The notes: generated by a model not told the origin, from the letters alone. A DNA stretch of 64,000 nucleotides from RGIG3178 sp963674495 (GCA_963674495.2 CAXXLG010000001.1:558001-622000), one strand, 5' to 3'; positions 25,466 to 34,413 are shown, numbered from the stretch's first letter. Translations and numbers: made by a program.

Positions 25466-25945
25466 ATGGAACCATTTGATGCGGGCAAGGGAACAAAGGA
25501 TCAGAAGCGTGTCGAAAAGGTATACAACGCTTATATATTGCGCACCATGCCCAAAACTAAACTAATCAGTGGCTGCATCAAGGCGTTTTTGGTGGGCGGA
25601 TTGATTTGTGCCATGGGTCAGGGATTTATCCAGTTAGGCACGGATGTACTCAAAATGGAAGCGCTTAACGCGCGCGGCTTCGCATCCATCTGCCTGATCA
25701 TCATAGGTGCCACGTTGACCGGCATCGGCATTTTTGATGAAATTGGCAAGTTTGCAGGCGCTGGATCCGTTGTACCCATCACCGGATTCGCCAACGGCAT
25801 CGTGGCGCCTGCTATCGAACACAAGCGTGAGGGTTTGGTGATCGGCGTAGGCGCAAATCTTTTTAAAATAGCGGGCCCGGTGTTGGTGTGCGGCATATCA
25901 GCCTCCGTCGTATACGGATTGATCTACTATATTCTGGTAAGGTGA
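25466..25945 (+). CDS. spoVAC: Stage V sporulation protein AC
   Basis: The 159-residue membrane protein is a component of the SpoVA channel that moves dipicolinic acid into the forespore and out during germination; in Bacillus SpoVAC behaves as a mechanosensitive channel. Hydrophobic segments lie around 33-55, 68-90 and 125-155. The conserved FAGAGSVVPITGFAN block in the middle is typical of SpoVAC and SpoVAE. The length matches Bacillus SpoVAC (about 150). AGGAG at 25453-25457 precedes the ATG. Gene order spoVAC-spoVAD-spoVAE is the standard clostridial arrangement. Confidence 0.96.
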   Translation: MEPFDAGKGTKDQKRVEKVYNAYILRTMPKTKLISGCIKAFLVGGLICAMGQGFIQLGTDVLKMEALNARGFASICLIIIGATLTGIGIFDEIGKFAGAGSVVPITGFANGIVAPAIEHKREGLVIGVGANLFKIAGPVLVCGISASVVYGLIYYILVR

Positions 25946-25947
25946 GC

Positions 25948-26961
25948 ATGAATAAACGGATCGGAAAAAGAACGGTAAAACTTGAAAACAGGGTGCATCT
26001 TGAATCGGGCGCGAGCATCGTGGGGCCCAAAGAAGGGGAAGGACCTTGGGGTGCGTTGTATGATCAAGTGCTCAGTGACGATATGTGGGGCGAGACGAGC
26101 TGGGAAAAAGCGGAAACCAAGATGTTCTATGAATCCGTACGGATGGCTATGGAAAAGGGCAAAATGAAGCCGGAGGACATCGACTTTATTTTGGGTGGCG
26201 ACCTTCTCAATCAATTGATCGCCACGTCGTTTGCCGTACGGCGCATGGATATCCCATTTTTAGGGTTGTATGGCGCGTGCAGTACCATCGCGGAATCCAT
26301 TGCAATCGGTTCCATGCTCATAGACGGCGGTTTTGCCCGACGTGCAGTATGCTGTGCCACTTCCCATTTTTCCACCGCTGAGCGACAGTTCCGCTTTCCG
26401 TTGGAGATGGGCACGCAGCGTACGCCCACCGCGCAGCGTACCGTTACTGGTGCGGGCGCAATTGTACTTGGAACACAGGCAACAAAGACGCCATATGTAA
26501 GCGCCATTACCGTGGGAAAGGTTGTGGATTTTGGCGTCAAGGATGCCAACAACATGGGTGCGGCCATGGCGCCGGCAGCGTGCGACACCATTTTATCCCA
26601 CCTAAACGACACGAATACAACACCTGATGATTACAGTGCAATCATTACGGGCGATCTTGGCTTATACGGGCTTAAGATGCTCATGGATCTTTTACAAAAG
26701 GCCGGCATAAACACGCAAGGCCGTTTTCGGGATTGTGGTGCCGAGTTCTTTTCACTTGATCAGGATGTACATGCGGGAGGAAGCGGCTGTGGATGCTGCG
26801 CCACGACGCTGTGTAGCAGGTTGCTTCCCGACCTTATGGAGCAAAAGCTTCAGCGAATCTTGTTGGTGGCGACGGGGGCGCTTTTATCCACGGTATCCGC
26901 AATGCAGGGAGAGAGTATTCCCTGCATCGCGCATGCCATCTGCATTGAAAGGGGAGCATAG
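25948..26961 (+). CDS. spoVAD: Stage V sporulation protein AD
   Basis: The 337-residue soluble protein has a thiolase/ketoacyl synthase-III-like fold and in Bacillus binds dipicolinic acid at the inner spore membrane. Recognisable parts are GGDLLNQLIATSFAVR, LGLYGACSTIAES and the C-terminal GCGCCATTLCS segment. The length is the family norm (about 338). ATG 25948 is used; a GTG at 25942 is also in frame but overlaps the spoVAC stop. It is tightly packed with spoVAC and spoVAE, so the three should be made together. Confidence 0.96.
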   Translation: MNKRIGKRTVKLENRVHLESGASIVGPKEGEGPWGALYDQVLSDDMWGETSWEKAETKMFYESVRMAMEKGKMKPEDIDFILGGDLLNQLIATSFAVRRMDIPFLGLYGACSTIAESIAIGSMLIDGGFARRAVCCATSHFSTAERQFRFPLEMGTQRTPTAQRTVTGAGAIVLGTQATKTPYVSAITVGKVVDFGVKDANNMGAAMAPAACDTILSHLNDTNTTPDDYSAIITGDLGLYGLKMLMDLLQKAGINTQGRFRDCGAEFFSLDQDVHAGGSGCGCCATTLCSRLLPDLMEQKLQRILLVATGALLSTVSAMQGESIPCIAHAICIERGA

Positions 26962-26963
26962 GC

Positions 26964-27332
26964 ATGGATATGGTACTTCCTTACGTCAAAGCCTTTGTGG
27001 TGGGTGGATTGTTCTGTGTCGTTGGGCAGATTATTGTGGCTAAGACAAATCTAACCTTTGCGCGCATATTGGTCATCTATGTGGTAACGGGCGTGGTGTT
27101 ATCGGGATTCACACTGTATGGCCATATCGTGGACTATGCCGGCGCGGGTGCCACCATACCGCTGACAGGCTTTGGGCATGCATTAGCACAAGGTGTTAAA
27201 ACCGCAATCGAAGAGGAGGGATGGATCGGCATTCTGACCGGCGGCGTGACCGCAACGGCGGGCGGCATTACAACTGCGGTATTTTTCGGCTATCTCAACG
27301 CGTTGATCTTCAATCCAAAAACAAAAGATTAG
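26964..27332 (+). CDS. spoVAE: Stage V sporulation protein AE (SpoVAEb type)
   Basis: The 122-residue integral membrane protein is homologous to SpoVAC and completes the dipicolinic acid channel. It has four hydrophobic stretches and the shared YAGAGATIPLTGFGHAL block around residues 57-71. Only the membrane EB form is present; no separate soluble SpoVAEa is seen. It begins 2 nt after the spoVAD stop and ends in a bidirectional terminator. There is no spoVAF or gerA-type germinant receptor gene behind it. Confidence 0.95.
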   Translation: MDMVLPYVKAFVVGGLFCVVGQIIVAKTNLTFARILVIYVVTGVVLSGFTLYGHIVDYAGAGATIPLTGFGHALAQGVKTAIEEEGWIGILTGGVTATAGGITTAVFFGYLNALIFNPKTKD

Positions 27333-27340
27333 CATATAAA

Positions 27341-27367
27341 AAAGGCCGTCACGCGTGACGACCTTTT
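27341..27367. terminator. Bidirectional terminator between spoVAE and a PBP gene
   Basis: A hairpin with CGTCACG/CGTGACG at its tip and AAAGG/CCTTT at its base, flanked by A on one side and T on the other, lies between convergent genes. Confidence 0.85.
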
Positions 27368-27386
27368 TCGTTTGCCCACATATAAT

Positions 27387-30236
27387 TCATTCGTTGTTAA
27401 TGTATATCGCCAACTCATCCAACAGATCGTCAAGGGCTTCGGTCGCGGTGTCGATGGATGCTATCGATGCACTACTGCCGTCTCCAATCAAGCCGGTGAG
27501 TGTGTTTACGGCGTCGTGGAAAGAGCCCACCTGTTCTTGATTCAACGAATCGAGATAAGGCTGGACATCGATGGCCGCATGCGCCAGCGCGTCATTAGCG
27601 TTCTGGATGGCTTGCACCCGCTTGGCATGTGCGTTCTGTGTGGTGTGGATGTTGCAAAAAGCGTCGGGATTGCTCTGTTCGCTCAGTGGCTCGTCGGACA
27701 CGTAATACCAGGGAAAATCTGTTAGATCACAGTGCGCTAAAACGCTTGATGTCGGGACTAAAACATAGGCTTTATCCACAACGTCGGTGCAATACGAAGT
27801 GGCAAGTTTGCCACTTTGCGTACACACCTCGTGCGCAACGTGCATTGTACAGGTTTCGGTGGGCACGGAATCGATTGGATACCAATCGGTGACCGGCGTA
27901 AGTCCGCCCATGTCCAAAGAGCAGGCATCTGTAGCCAACTGCCCCGAAACCTGGCATACCGTTACCTGTACCAGCCCAAGCGACTCGGGAGAATCCTCAA
28001 TGATTGGACCATTGGGTAAACCTTTGATGTTATACACAGACGTCATGATATCCGAAAACAGCGGCGCGGCATAGGCACCGCCCGACGTACCGCTTTTCAG
28101 TGGTTTGTAATCGTCGTGCCCAATGTAAATGGCGGTGGTGTAATGGGGTGTGATGCCCGCAAAAGTTATGCCTCGGTAATTATCGTTTGTACCGGTTTTG
28201 CCGGCAACGGTGATGCCGTTTATCTGGGCTTTGGTACCGGTTCCGCTTTCAACGCCCGTTGTCATCATATCCACCAGCAACCAAGCCGTCCCGGGTTTGT
28301 AAACCTGCTTGGTGGTCTGCATGGACACGGCATCCAATATGATGCTGTGATCGCCGTCCTCGACTTTCGTGAAGGAGATGGGAGAGATGTACAATCCCTT
28401 GTTTGCGATGGTTGCATAGCATACCGCTTCATCCAACGGGGATAAACCGGACGTGCCCAGTGCGATGCCGGCGGGTGTAACGTTGATATAGTCCATATCG
28501 ACGCCCATCATCTCAAGATAGGCAGCGGAATTATTAAGGGAATCCAAACCGGACATTTCCATTAGAATTCGGGCGGCGCTGAGGTTGAGCGATTTGGACA
28601 GCGCTGTGCGCATGGTGACCGGGCCAACGATGGATCCCGTGTTGGGATAGCTGCCATCTGTACTCCAACCAGATACCTCGCCTTTAAAGTTTTGGATGAT
28701 GCTCGCTGCGCCCAAGCCGCGATCAATGGCCGGGCCGTATACGGTTATGGGCTTTATGGAGGATCCTACGGGTTGATGGGACATATAAGCGCGGTTGAGC
28801 ACCTTAAGACCCGTCGGTGCGGTGCGCCCGCCTATCATGGCTTTGATCTGCCCGGTGTGATAATCCATCACCACCACGCCGGCCTGTGGTTGGACGACCT
28901 CCGTGGTGGAACCGTCCGCGTTGGTGGAAACGGTGGCGGCATCGCTCCTGTATCGGGTGGCTGGATAGTTGTCATAGTTGTATACAGCGTCCTCGGTGGC
29001 AGTTTGTACGGTCAAATCCAACGTAGTATAGATCTGATAACCGGCCGTGCGTAGTTCATACTCAATTGCATTGCGGTTCTCCTGCGTATTGGGAAGGCCG
29101 CGCGACTCTATAAAATGATCAATTACATCCTTGATGACATAGTCTACAAAGCTGGGCGCAAGGCCCATTGCCGATGTGCTGGCGGATTCTTCCAGTACCA
29201 CGACCTGTTCGGCCAACGCTTGCTCGTATTGGTCATAGGTTATGTACCCCTGTTGGTACATGCGGCTTAAAACGGTGTTTGTTCGGTTGTCCGTGACCTC
29301 GGGCCGGTTGCGGAAAAAGTAATTGCGGCGTGGATCGTAGGTATAGGGACTTTGCACCATCCCGGCCAGCATGGCGCACTCGCGCAACGTCAATTCGGAG
29401 AGATCCTTACCGAGATAGTCCAGCGCAGCGCTTTTAACGCCGTAATTGCCCTGGGACAGGTTTACGTCGTTGAGGTATGCTTCAAGTATTTGCTCCTTGG
29501 AGTATTCGTTTTCAAGCTGATAGGCCAGATACGCTTCCTGTATCTTTCTGCGGTAACTTCGCTCAGATGTGAGCATGCGGTTTTTGATCAGCTGTTGTGT
29601 GATGGTGGATGCGCCCTGCACATTGGCGGTTGTTGTAAAATTACTGATAAACGATCCCATGATGCGCTTGATATCGACGCCGCTGTGCGAGAAAAAGCGT
29701 GTATCCTCTATCGATACGATGGCGTGCACCAGATCTCCTGGAAACTCGTTGTACGTCGCCCACAGTCGATTTTCCGTGCCGGAATAGGTGGCGATCAGTT
29801 CGCCGTTTTGGTCATAAATTTGGCTGGCCAACGCAGTCTCGGTCAGTGCGCTCAAATCCAAATCAGGCGCGGTATTGATGTACGCGCGCGCAATGCCGAG
29901 CAGGGATCCGGATACCAAAAAACATAGGATTAAAATAAAAATGAACAACAGACGGAATGATGTTACGGCCACACTCAAGGCAAAATGCGGCGGGCTCGTA
30001 CGATTTTGAAAGATAGCTTCAGGCTTGTCGCCATCATGATCTACGCGTTTATCAATGACATCAAGCAGCGAATCATACCAGCCAAGAACGCATTTTCGCC
30101 GGGATTGTGGCGGTTTGCCTTTGGCGAGCATATGCGCCGACGGCAGCGGTTGGGTATGACCCATTGATTGATGTTGTGTCAGCTTCTTTGTATGGCTTAT
30201 TTTTGACGCATCGTTATTTTTCGAACCCTTGTTCAT
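27387..30236 (-). CDS. Class A penicillin-binding protein with a Cys-rich tail
   Basis: This bifunctional peptidoglycan synthase of about 949 residues has a long basic cytoplasmic N-terminus (about 95 residues), one membrane helix (about 97-122), a GT51 domain (SIEDTRFFSHSGVD, QGASTITQQL) and a transpeptidase domain (SxxK in QPVGSSIKP, SLN in KSLNLSA, KTGT in AGKTGTNDNY). The last ~200 residues are extra: they contain two copies of a C-x-x-SG-x-LAT-x3-C motif and a Ser/Ala/Asp-rich helical end. The start at 30236 is chosen because AAGGAG gives 6-nt spacing; ATG 30251 has none. It converges on spoVAE and diverges from yunB. Confidence 0.94.
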   Translation of the reverse strand: MNKGSKNNDASKISHTKKLTQHQSMGHTQPLPSAHMLAKGKPPQSRRKCVLGWYDSLLDVIDKRVDHDGDKPEAIFQNRTSPPHFALSVAVTSFRLLFIFILILCFLVSGSLLGIARAYINTAPDLDLSALTETALASQIYDQNGELIATYSGTENRLWATYNEFPGDLVHAIVSIEDTRFFSHSGVDIKRIMGSFISNFTTTANVQGASTITQQLIKNRMLTSERSYRRKIQEAYLAYQLENEYSKEQILEAYLNDVNLSQGNYGVKSAALDYLGKDLSELTLRECAMLAGMVQSPYTYDPRRNYFFRNRPEVTDNRTNTVLSRMYQQGYITYDQYEQALAEQVVVLEESASTSAMGLAPSFVDYVIKDVIDHFIESRGLPNTQENRNAIEYELRTAGYQIYTTLDLTVQTATEDAVYNYDNYPATRYRSDAATVSTNADGSTTEVVQPQAGVVVMDYHTGQIKAMIGGRTAPTGLKVLNRAYMSHQPVGSSIKPITVYGPAIDRGLGAASIIQNFKGEVSGWSTDGSYPNTGSIVGPVTMRTALSKSLNLSAARILMEMSGLDSLNNSAAYLEMMGVDMDYINVTPAGIALGTSGLSPLDEAVCYATIANKGLYISPISFTKVEDGDHSIILDAVSMQTTKQVYKPGTAWLLVDMMTTGVESGTGTKAQINGITVAGKTGTNDNYRGITFAGITPHYTTAIYIGHDDYKPLKSGTSGGAYAAPLFSDIMTSVYNIKGLPNGPIIEDSPESLGLVQVTVCQVSGQLATDACSLDMGGLTPVTDWYPIDSVPTETCTMHVAHEVCTQSGKLATSYCTDVVDKAYVLVPTSSVLAHCDLTDFPWYYVSDEPLSEQSNPDAFCNIHTTQNAHAKRVQAIQNANDALAHAAIDVQPYLDSLNQEQVGSFHDAVNTLTGLIGDGSSASIASIDTATEALDDLLDELAIYINNE

Positions 30237-30323
30237 AAAACGCTCCTTCATGTCAATGCAACGAAAGGTTTCTCATAGTATATCATATCGGCGTTAAAAT
30301 AAAAATGACGGGAAAATGGCGGC

Positions 30324-30986
30324 ATGTTTAAAAATCTGTCAAAGTTTAAGCGGATATTGTGGGCTATGGTGATCTGTATCTGCCTGTGTGTCTTGGGCGT
30401 ATTCGGATTTGAACTCAGCCTGCGCAACGCAGCTCGACAGTTGGCAGTGGCACGCGCCTCTATCATTGTCAACAATGCGATCAATGTGTCGCTGTACCGC
30501 GATGAATTAGCGGTCTGGTACGAAGATCTTGTCACCATTGAGCGTAGCGATATTGGTCAGATTCAAAGCGTTATCATTGACGGATATGCGCTCAACCAAT
30601 TAGCGGGCCAGATCGCAAAGAGCGTGGAATCCATCATAGAAACGGATTCGAAGGAGTCAATTACCATTTCGCTGTCCAGCGTATTCGGTACGGCAGCCAT
30701 CGGCATTGCCGGGCCCAGGTTTACAGTCGAATGCCGCGCTTTGCCCGCGGTCAATGTGGACATTGAAAGCAAATTTGAACAGGCTGGAATCAACCAGACA
30801 AAACACAGTCTGACTGCCAACATCTATGCGGATGTGCGCTTTTTGGTGGCCGGTAGAATTGTTGCCTACGAAAACAAAAGCTCTTTACTATTGTGTGAAA
30901 CCATCATTGTAGGTATTGTACCCGACACGTACCTCAACGGCGGTTCGAATGGCGGGGTATTGCCGCTTTTACCGCTGTCACCCTGA
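30324..30986 (+). CDS. yunB: Sporulation protein YunB
   Basis: The 220-residue protein matches YunB, a sigma-E-dependent mother-cell protein needed for efficient sporulation in Bacillus. It has one N-terminal membrane helix (about 10-30), a helical stretch with NNAINVSL, a domain with GTAAIGIAGPRFTVECR, and the conserved FEQAGINQTKH motif near residue 152. The biochemical role is not known. It sits 86 nt from the divergent penicillin-binding protein gene and just before the Nudix-like gene. A mother-cell sigma promoter is expected but none is clear. Confidence 0.85.
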   Translation: MFKNLSKFKRILWAMVICICLCVLGVFGFELSLRNAARQLAVARASIIVNNAINVSLYRDELAVWYEDLVTIERSDIGQIQSVIIDGYALNQLAGQIAKSVESIIETDSKESITISLSSVFGTAAIGIAGPRFTVECRALPAVNVDIESKFEQAGINQTKHSLTANIYADVRFLVAGRIVAYENKSSLLLCETIIVGIVPDTYLNGGSNGGVLPLLPLSP

Positions 30987-30993
30987 GGTGGAC

Positions 30994-31470
30994 ATGAACG
31001 CGCCAATGATGATACTATATACACGTAAAGTAAGGGGAAGGGATGATCACATGTTGTTTAGAGATTGTGCTGGTGGCGTTGTCTTCTGTAAGGACAAGGT
31101 GTTTTTACTGCAAAACGAAAAAGAGGAATGGGTATTGCCAAAGGGAAGGATACGTAACGATAGGATTTCTACGGAAACCGCGCTTGAACGTGTCCGTGTG
31201 GAAGCGGGCATTGAGGCAAACCTGTTGTGTTCGATAGGAGAAACAAACTATGAGTTCTATTCGTTGACACGAAAAGCGCCCGTAACCAACCGAATCAACT
31301 GGTATATCATGGAGACTAAGGATGAAATCTATTCGGTCAACCCTGCGCTTCAATACCTCGGCGGCGGATATTTCCCTGTGGAGGATGCGCTGGATCTGAT
31401 CACGTACAGTCAGGATAGGAGCCTTGTATCCGTAGCGTATCGACGTTATCAAAAAGAGTACAAGCAGTAA
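30994..31470 (+). CDS. Nudix-fold protein with a degenerate Nudix box
   Basis: The protein of about 158 residues has the Nudix fold (CAGGVVFCKDKVFLLQNEKEEWVLPKGRI) but a poor catalytic motif. Where active enzymes have G-x5-E-x7-R-E-U-x-E-E-x-G-U, this one has a Gly, a shifted Glu, and ERVRVEAGI, so only one of the core acidic residues is retained. It may bind a nucleotide without hydrolysing it. Closely similar proteins often stand next to yebC in Clostridia, as here (11 nt upstream). ATG 30994 follows GAGGTG; ATG 31051, after GGGAAGGGA, would remove 19 residues and fits the fold equally well. Confidence 0.75.
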   Translation: MNAPMMILYTRKVRGRDDHMLFRDCAGGVVFCKDKVFLLQNEKEEWVLPKGRIRNDRISTETALERVRVEAGIEANLLCSIGETNYEFYSLTRKAPVTNRINWYIMETKDEIYSVNPALQYLGGGYFPVEDALDLITYSQDRSLVSVAYRRYQKEYKQ

Positions 31471-31481
31471 AGGAGCGAATC

Positions 31482-32207
31482 ATGTCCGGTCACAGCAAAT
31501 GGAGTACCATCAAGCATAAAAAGGGTAAGACCGACGCGCAACGTGCAAAGGTTTTCACAAAGATCGGGCGGGAGATTGCATCCGCCATCAAAGAAGGCGG
31601 CGGTCCAAATCTCGACAACAACAGCAGGTTAAGGGATGTTATCGCCAAAGCGCGTGCCAACAACATGCCCAACGACAACATCATGCGCAGCATTGCACGC
31701 GCATCCGGCGAACAGGACGGGGTGCAGTACGAACAGGTAACGTACGAAGGCTACGGCGCCAGTGGTATCGCCATAATCGTAGAAACGATGACGGACAACC
31801 GCAACCGGACAGCTAGCGATGTACGGCATGTTTTCGACAAATGGGGCGGGGCGTTGGGTACCAGTGGCTGCGTATCCTATATGTTCAAACGAATGGGCGT
31901 TCTGATCGTTGAAAGAACCGATGATTTGAATGAGGAAACGATGATGATGTATGCACTGGAGACGGGCGCATCGGATTTCAACGCATCCGACGATGTGTTT
32001 GAAATATATACGGATATAGCGGATTTCTCTACGGTGCGCGAAGCGTTGGAATCAAAAGGACTCGGCTTTCTCTCTGCGGAGATTGGTTGGGTTCCGGACA
32101 GCACGGTAAATGTAGACCAAGAGAATTTGGAGAAAATAGAAATGTTGATTGAGCGTTTTGAAGAGTTGGACGATGTAAATAACGTGTACCATAATATGTC
32201 GATGTAA
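31482..32207 (+). CDS. yebC: YebC/PmpR-family protein
   Basis: The 241-residue protein belongs to the YebC/TACO1 family, with the typical N-terminus MSGHSKWSTIKHKKGKTDAQR and three domains ending around DDVNNVYHNM. Members were first described as transcriptional regulators. Recent work assigns many to helping ribosomes through polyproline stretches. The length is the family norm. In Bacillus the orthologue yrbC also lies near bofC and the ruv genes, so the order is conserved. GGAG precedes the ATG. Confidence 0.95.
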   Translation: MSGHSKWSTIKHKKGKTDAQRAKVFTKIGREIASAIKEGGGPNLDNNSRLRDVIAKARANNMPNDNIMRSIARASGEQDGVQYEQVTYEGYGASGIAIIVETMTDNRNRTASDVRHVFDKWGGALGTSGCVSYMFKRMGVLIVERTDDLNEETMMMYALETGASDFNASDDVFEIYTDIADFSTVREALESKGLGFLSAEIGWVPDSTVNVDQENLEKIEMLIERFEELDDVNNVYHNMSM

Positions 32208-32235
32208 GCGGTATATTCACAGCTGTTTGGGAGAG

Positions 32236-32267
32236 AATCATCCTGAGGGGAACCCGGAGGGATGATT
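32236..32267 (+). promoter_or_regulatory. Hairpin covering the bofC ribosome-binding site
   Basis: AATCATCC (32236-32243) pairs with GGATGATT (32260-32267). The bofC Shine-Dalgarno GGAGGG (32256-32261) overlaps the 3' arm and the start TTG follows at once. It could act as a terminator for yebC (a short T run follows) or as a translational brake on bofC. Confidence 0.5.
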
Positions 32268-32867
32268 TTGTTTACCGATTCAAGAAGAAGGAGACGCAAA
32301 CGCAGGAGGATGACCATCGTTGGCATTTGCTTTGTCGTATTGGGCATGGCCATGTACGGCTACAACGCATCACGCGATGAAGTCCGCCAACAACAGCAAC
32401 AAGCTGAGTCGGGTAGCACGCAGACGCCGATAACTACATACATAACGCCCAATGTACCCGTGGTAAAGCCCAATGATCCCGTGATCGAAGACCATGCCGA
32501 AGTGATCCTGATCTCTCACTATCTTGGCTGCGGTCATGACACCGAGCAGACGCTGCAGTCGGATGGCTATGTCGGTTTAACGAAAAAACAACTTCAGGCG
32601 CTTTACCCGCTGTATACCATCACATCCTTTAGCTCCACGCGTGTGGAGATAAGAAGGGATGTGGAAGGCGTATGCCCACAGCACTATATGGTGAAATTGG
32701 AGAATTCCAAGTTGGTGATATACCAGCGAAATGATGACGATACATGGCGTGAGGTGCAGACCATTGAGGATTTCTACATGCCCTATGAAGACGAAGCGCT
32801 TAAGGAGGGCGTTGTTTTCGATGATATGCACCAGATCGAAAGCTTTTTGGAGAATTTTGATACCTGA
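32268..32867 (+). CDS. bofC: BofC-like sporulation protein
   Basis: The 199-residue protein has a very basic N-terminus (TDSRRRRRKRRR), one membrane helix (about 15-32), a Gln-rich linker, and a C-terminal domain with the LGCGHD...SFSSTRVEIRRDVEGVCPQHYMVKLENSKLVIYQ pattern split over about 80-160, typical of BofC. In Bacillus BofC is a secreted forespore protein that restrains SpoIVB, the protease that signals pro-sigma-K processing. TTG at 32268 is preferred, since GGAGGG at 32256-32261 gives 6-nt spacing; ATG 32262 would have none. Confidence 0.75.
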   Translation: MFTDSRRRRRKRRRMTIVGICFVVLGMAMYGYNASRDEVRQQQQQAESGSTQTPITTYITPNVPVVKPNDPVIEDHAEVILISHYLGCGHDTEQTLQSDGYVGLTKKQLQALYPLYTITSFSSTRVEIRRDVEGVCPQHYMVKLENSKLVIYQRNDDDTWREVQTIEDFYMPYEDEALKEGVVFDDMHQIESFLENFDT

Positions 32868-32895
32868 AGGATAACTGAATCAATTAGGCTATTTG

Positions 32896-32925
32896 TCCCG
32901 CCGGCGCATACCCGGTGGGATTTTT
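32896..32925 (+). terminator. Intrinsic terminator after bofC
   Basis: A 9-bp stem TCCCGCCGG/CCGGTGGGA (32896-32904 with 32912-32920) with one G-U pair, followed by five T. Confidence 0.88.
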
Positions 32926-32950
32926 ATTACGCCGATTTTGCCGCGCCGTG

Positions 32951-32979
32951 TTGACGCATAAGGCATGGCATAATACAAT
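32951..32979 (+). promoter_or_regulatory. Promoter of proA
   Basis: TTGACG (32951-32956), 17-nt spacer, TACAAT (32974-32979). Confidence 0.75.
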
Positions 32980-33005
32980 CTAACAAATGGAAGGACGTGA
33001 TCAGG

Positions 33006-34250
33006 ATGGGTCAATGCACGGAACTGGCACATCTGGCGCAACAAGCAGCTCCTAAGATGGGGCTTTTGGGCATCGCGCAAAAGGACGCCATATTGTGTGC
33101 GATGGCGGATGCTTTGGAGAGCAACGAACAAAAGATACTTGTGGCCAATGAGGAGGATATGCACGCTGCCCGCGAATCGGGTATGCGGGAATCCCTTCAG
33201 GACCGTCTAAAGCTGACGTGTGCACGCATCGGCTTGATGGCGCAGGGTATGCGGGAAGTGGCAGCGCTGGAAGATCCCACCAGCCGCATATTGGATGGTT
33301 GGCGTCGTCCCAACGGACTTTGGATTGAAAAGCGATGTGTGCCGTTGGGCGTCATTGGTGTCATATTTGAAGCGCGTCCCAATGTGACGGCGGACGTAGT
33401 TGGCCTGTGCATCAAAAGCGGCAACGCCTGTGTGCTGCGCGGTGGCAAGGAGGCCATCTGCTCCAATACGGCCATCATGGATGTATTGACAGAGGCCGGG
33501 TTGGAAGCGGGCATGCCCGGCGGTGCTGTCGCGCTGATTACCGATACAAACCGGGCATCGGCACAGGAGATGATGCGTGCCAACGGCCTGATCGACGTAT
33601 TGTTTCCGCGCGGCGGCAAGGGTTTGATCCGGGCAACCATTGAAAACGCTACGGTACCCGTGATTGAGACCGGTATCGGCGTTTGCCATGTTTTTGTGGA
33701 CGAATCGGCAGATTTTTCCATGGCGGCAAATATCACGATCAACGCCAAATGCAGCCGCCCTTCGGTGTGTAACGCAGCCGAGACGCTGTTGATCCATGAG
33801 AATATCAAACAAACATTTTTACCACAGGTTGCACAAGCACTTATGGACAACGATGTTGAACTGCGCGGTTGTGTGCAGTGCCGTGCCATCGTTGAAGACA
33901 TGAAGGCCGCCTCCGAAGAGGATTGGGCGACGGAATATGAAGATCTGATCATGTCCGTTAAAATCGTTGGCGACATTGACGAGGCGATGGATCACATTGC
34001 CAAGTACGGTACACGGCACAGCGAGAGTATCATAACGGACAGCGAAAGAAACGCCGAGCGTTTTTTGAATGAAGTGGATGCCGCCGCGGTTTACGTCAAC
34101 GCTTCCACGCGGTTTACCGACGGAAACGAATTTGGTCTGGGCGCGGAGATTGGAATCAGTACACAAAAGCTGCACGCACGCGGCCCGATGGGCTTACAGG
34201 ACTTGACAAGCATCAAATACGTAGTACGCGGCAACGGGCAGATTCGGTAA
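33006..34250 (+). CDS. proA: Gamma-glutamyl phosphate reductase
   Basis: The 414-residue NADPH-dependent enzyme makes glutamate-5-semialdehyde, the second step of proline synthesis. It belongs to the aldehyde dehydrogenase superfamily; the catalytic Cys lies in KCSRPSVCNAAETLL near residue 255, and other family blocks (PLGVIGVIFEARPNVT, GNEFGLGAEIGIST) are intact. Length is typical (about 415). The usual partner proB is not in the window. ATG 33006 is favoured over GTG 32997, which overlaps the Shine-Dalgarno GGAAGGA. It has its own promoter and stands alone. Confidence 0.96.
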   Translation: MGQCTELAHLAQQAAPKMGLLGIAQKDAILCAMADALESNEQKILVANEEDMHAARESGMRESLQDRLKLTCARIGLMAQGMREVAALEDPTSRILDGWRRPNGLWIEKRCVPLGVIGVIFEARPNVTADVVGLCIKSGNACVLRGGKEAICSNTAIMDVLTEAGLEAGMPGGAVALITDTNRASAQEMMRANGLIDVLFPRGGKGLIRATIENATVPVIETGIGVCHVFVDESADFSMAANITINAKCSRPSVCNAAETLLIHENIKQTFLPQVAQALMDNDVELRGCVQCRAIVEDMKAASEEDWATEYEDLIMSVKIVGDIDEAMDHIAKYGTRHSESIITDSERNAERFLNEVDAAAVYVNASTRFTDGNEFGLGAEIGISTQKLHARGPMGLQDLTSIKYVVRGNGQIR

Positions 34251-34365
34251 TCGAGCCTTGCTGAATGATCATGCATGCAGACGCAAAGCGCAATTTAATG
34301 CGCATTGTCCGTATAGAATGCATAGCAGGTGATTGATTCAGTAGGCCTAAATGTTCGCCTTTTGT

Positions 34366-34393
34366 TTGCATTATTACCCAAAGCCGTTATACT
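34366..34393 (+). promoter_or_regulatory. Promoter of the ruvCAB operon
   Basis: TTGCAT (34366-34371), 16-nt spacer, TATACT (34388-34393), 20 nt before the ruvC start. No LexA-type SOS box is evident beside it. Confidence 0.65.
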
Positions 34394-34413
34394 GAAAAGC
34401 GGAGGGTGTGCAC

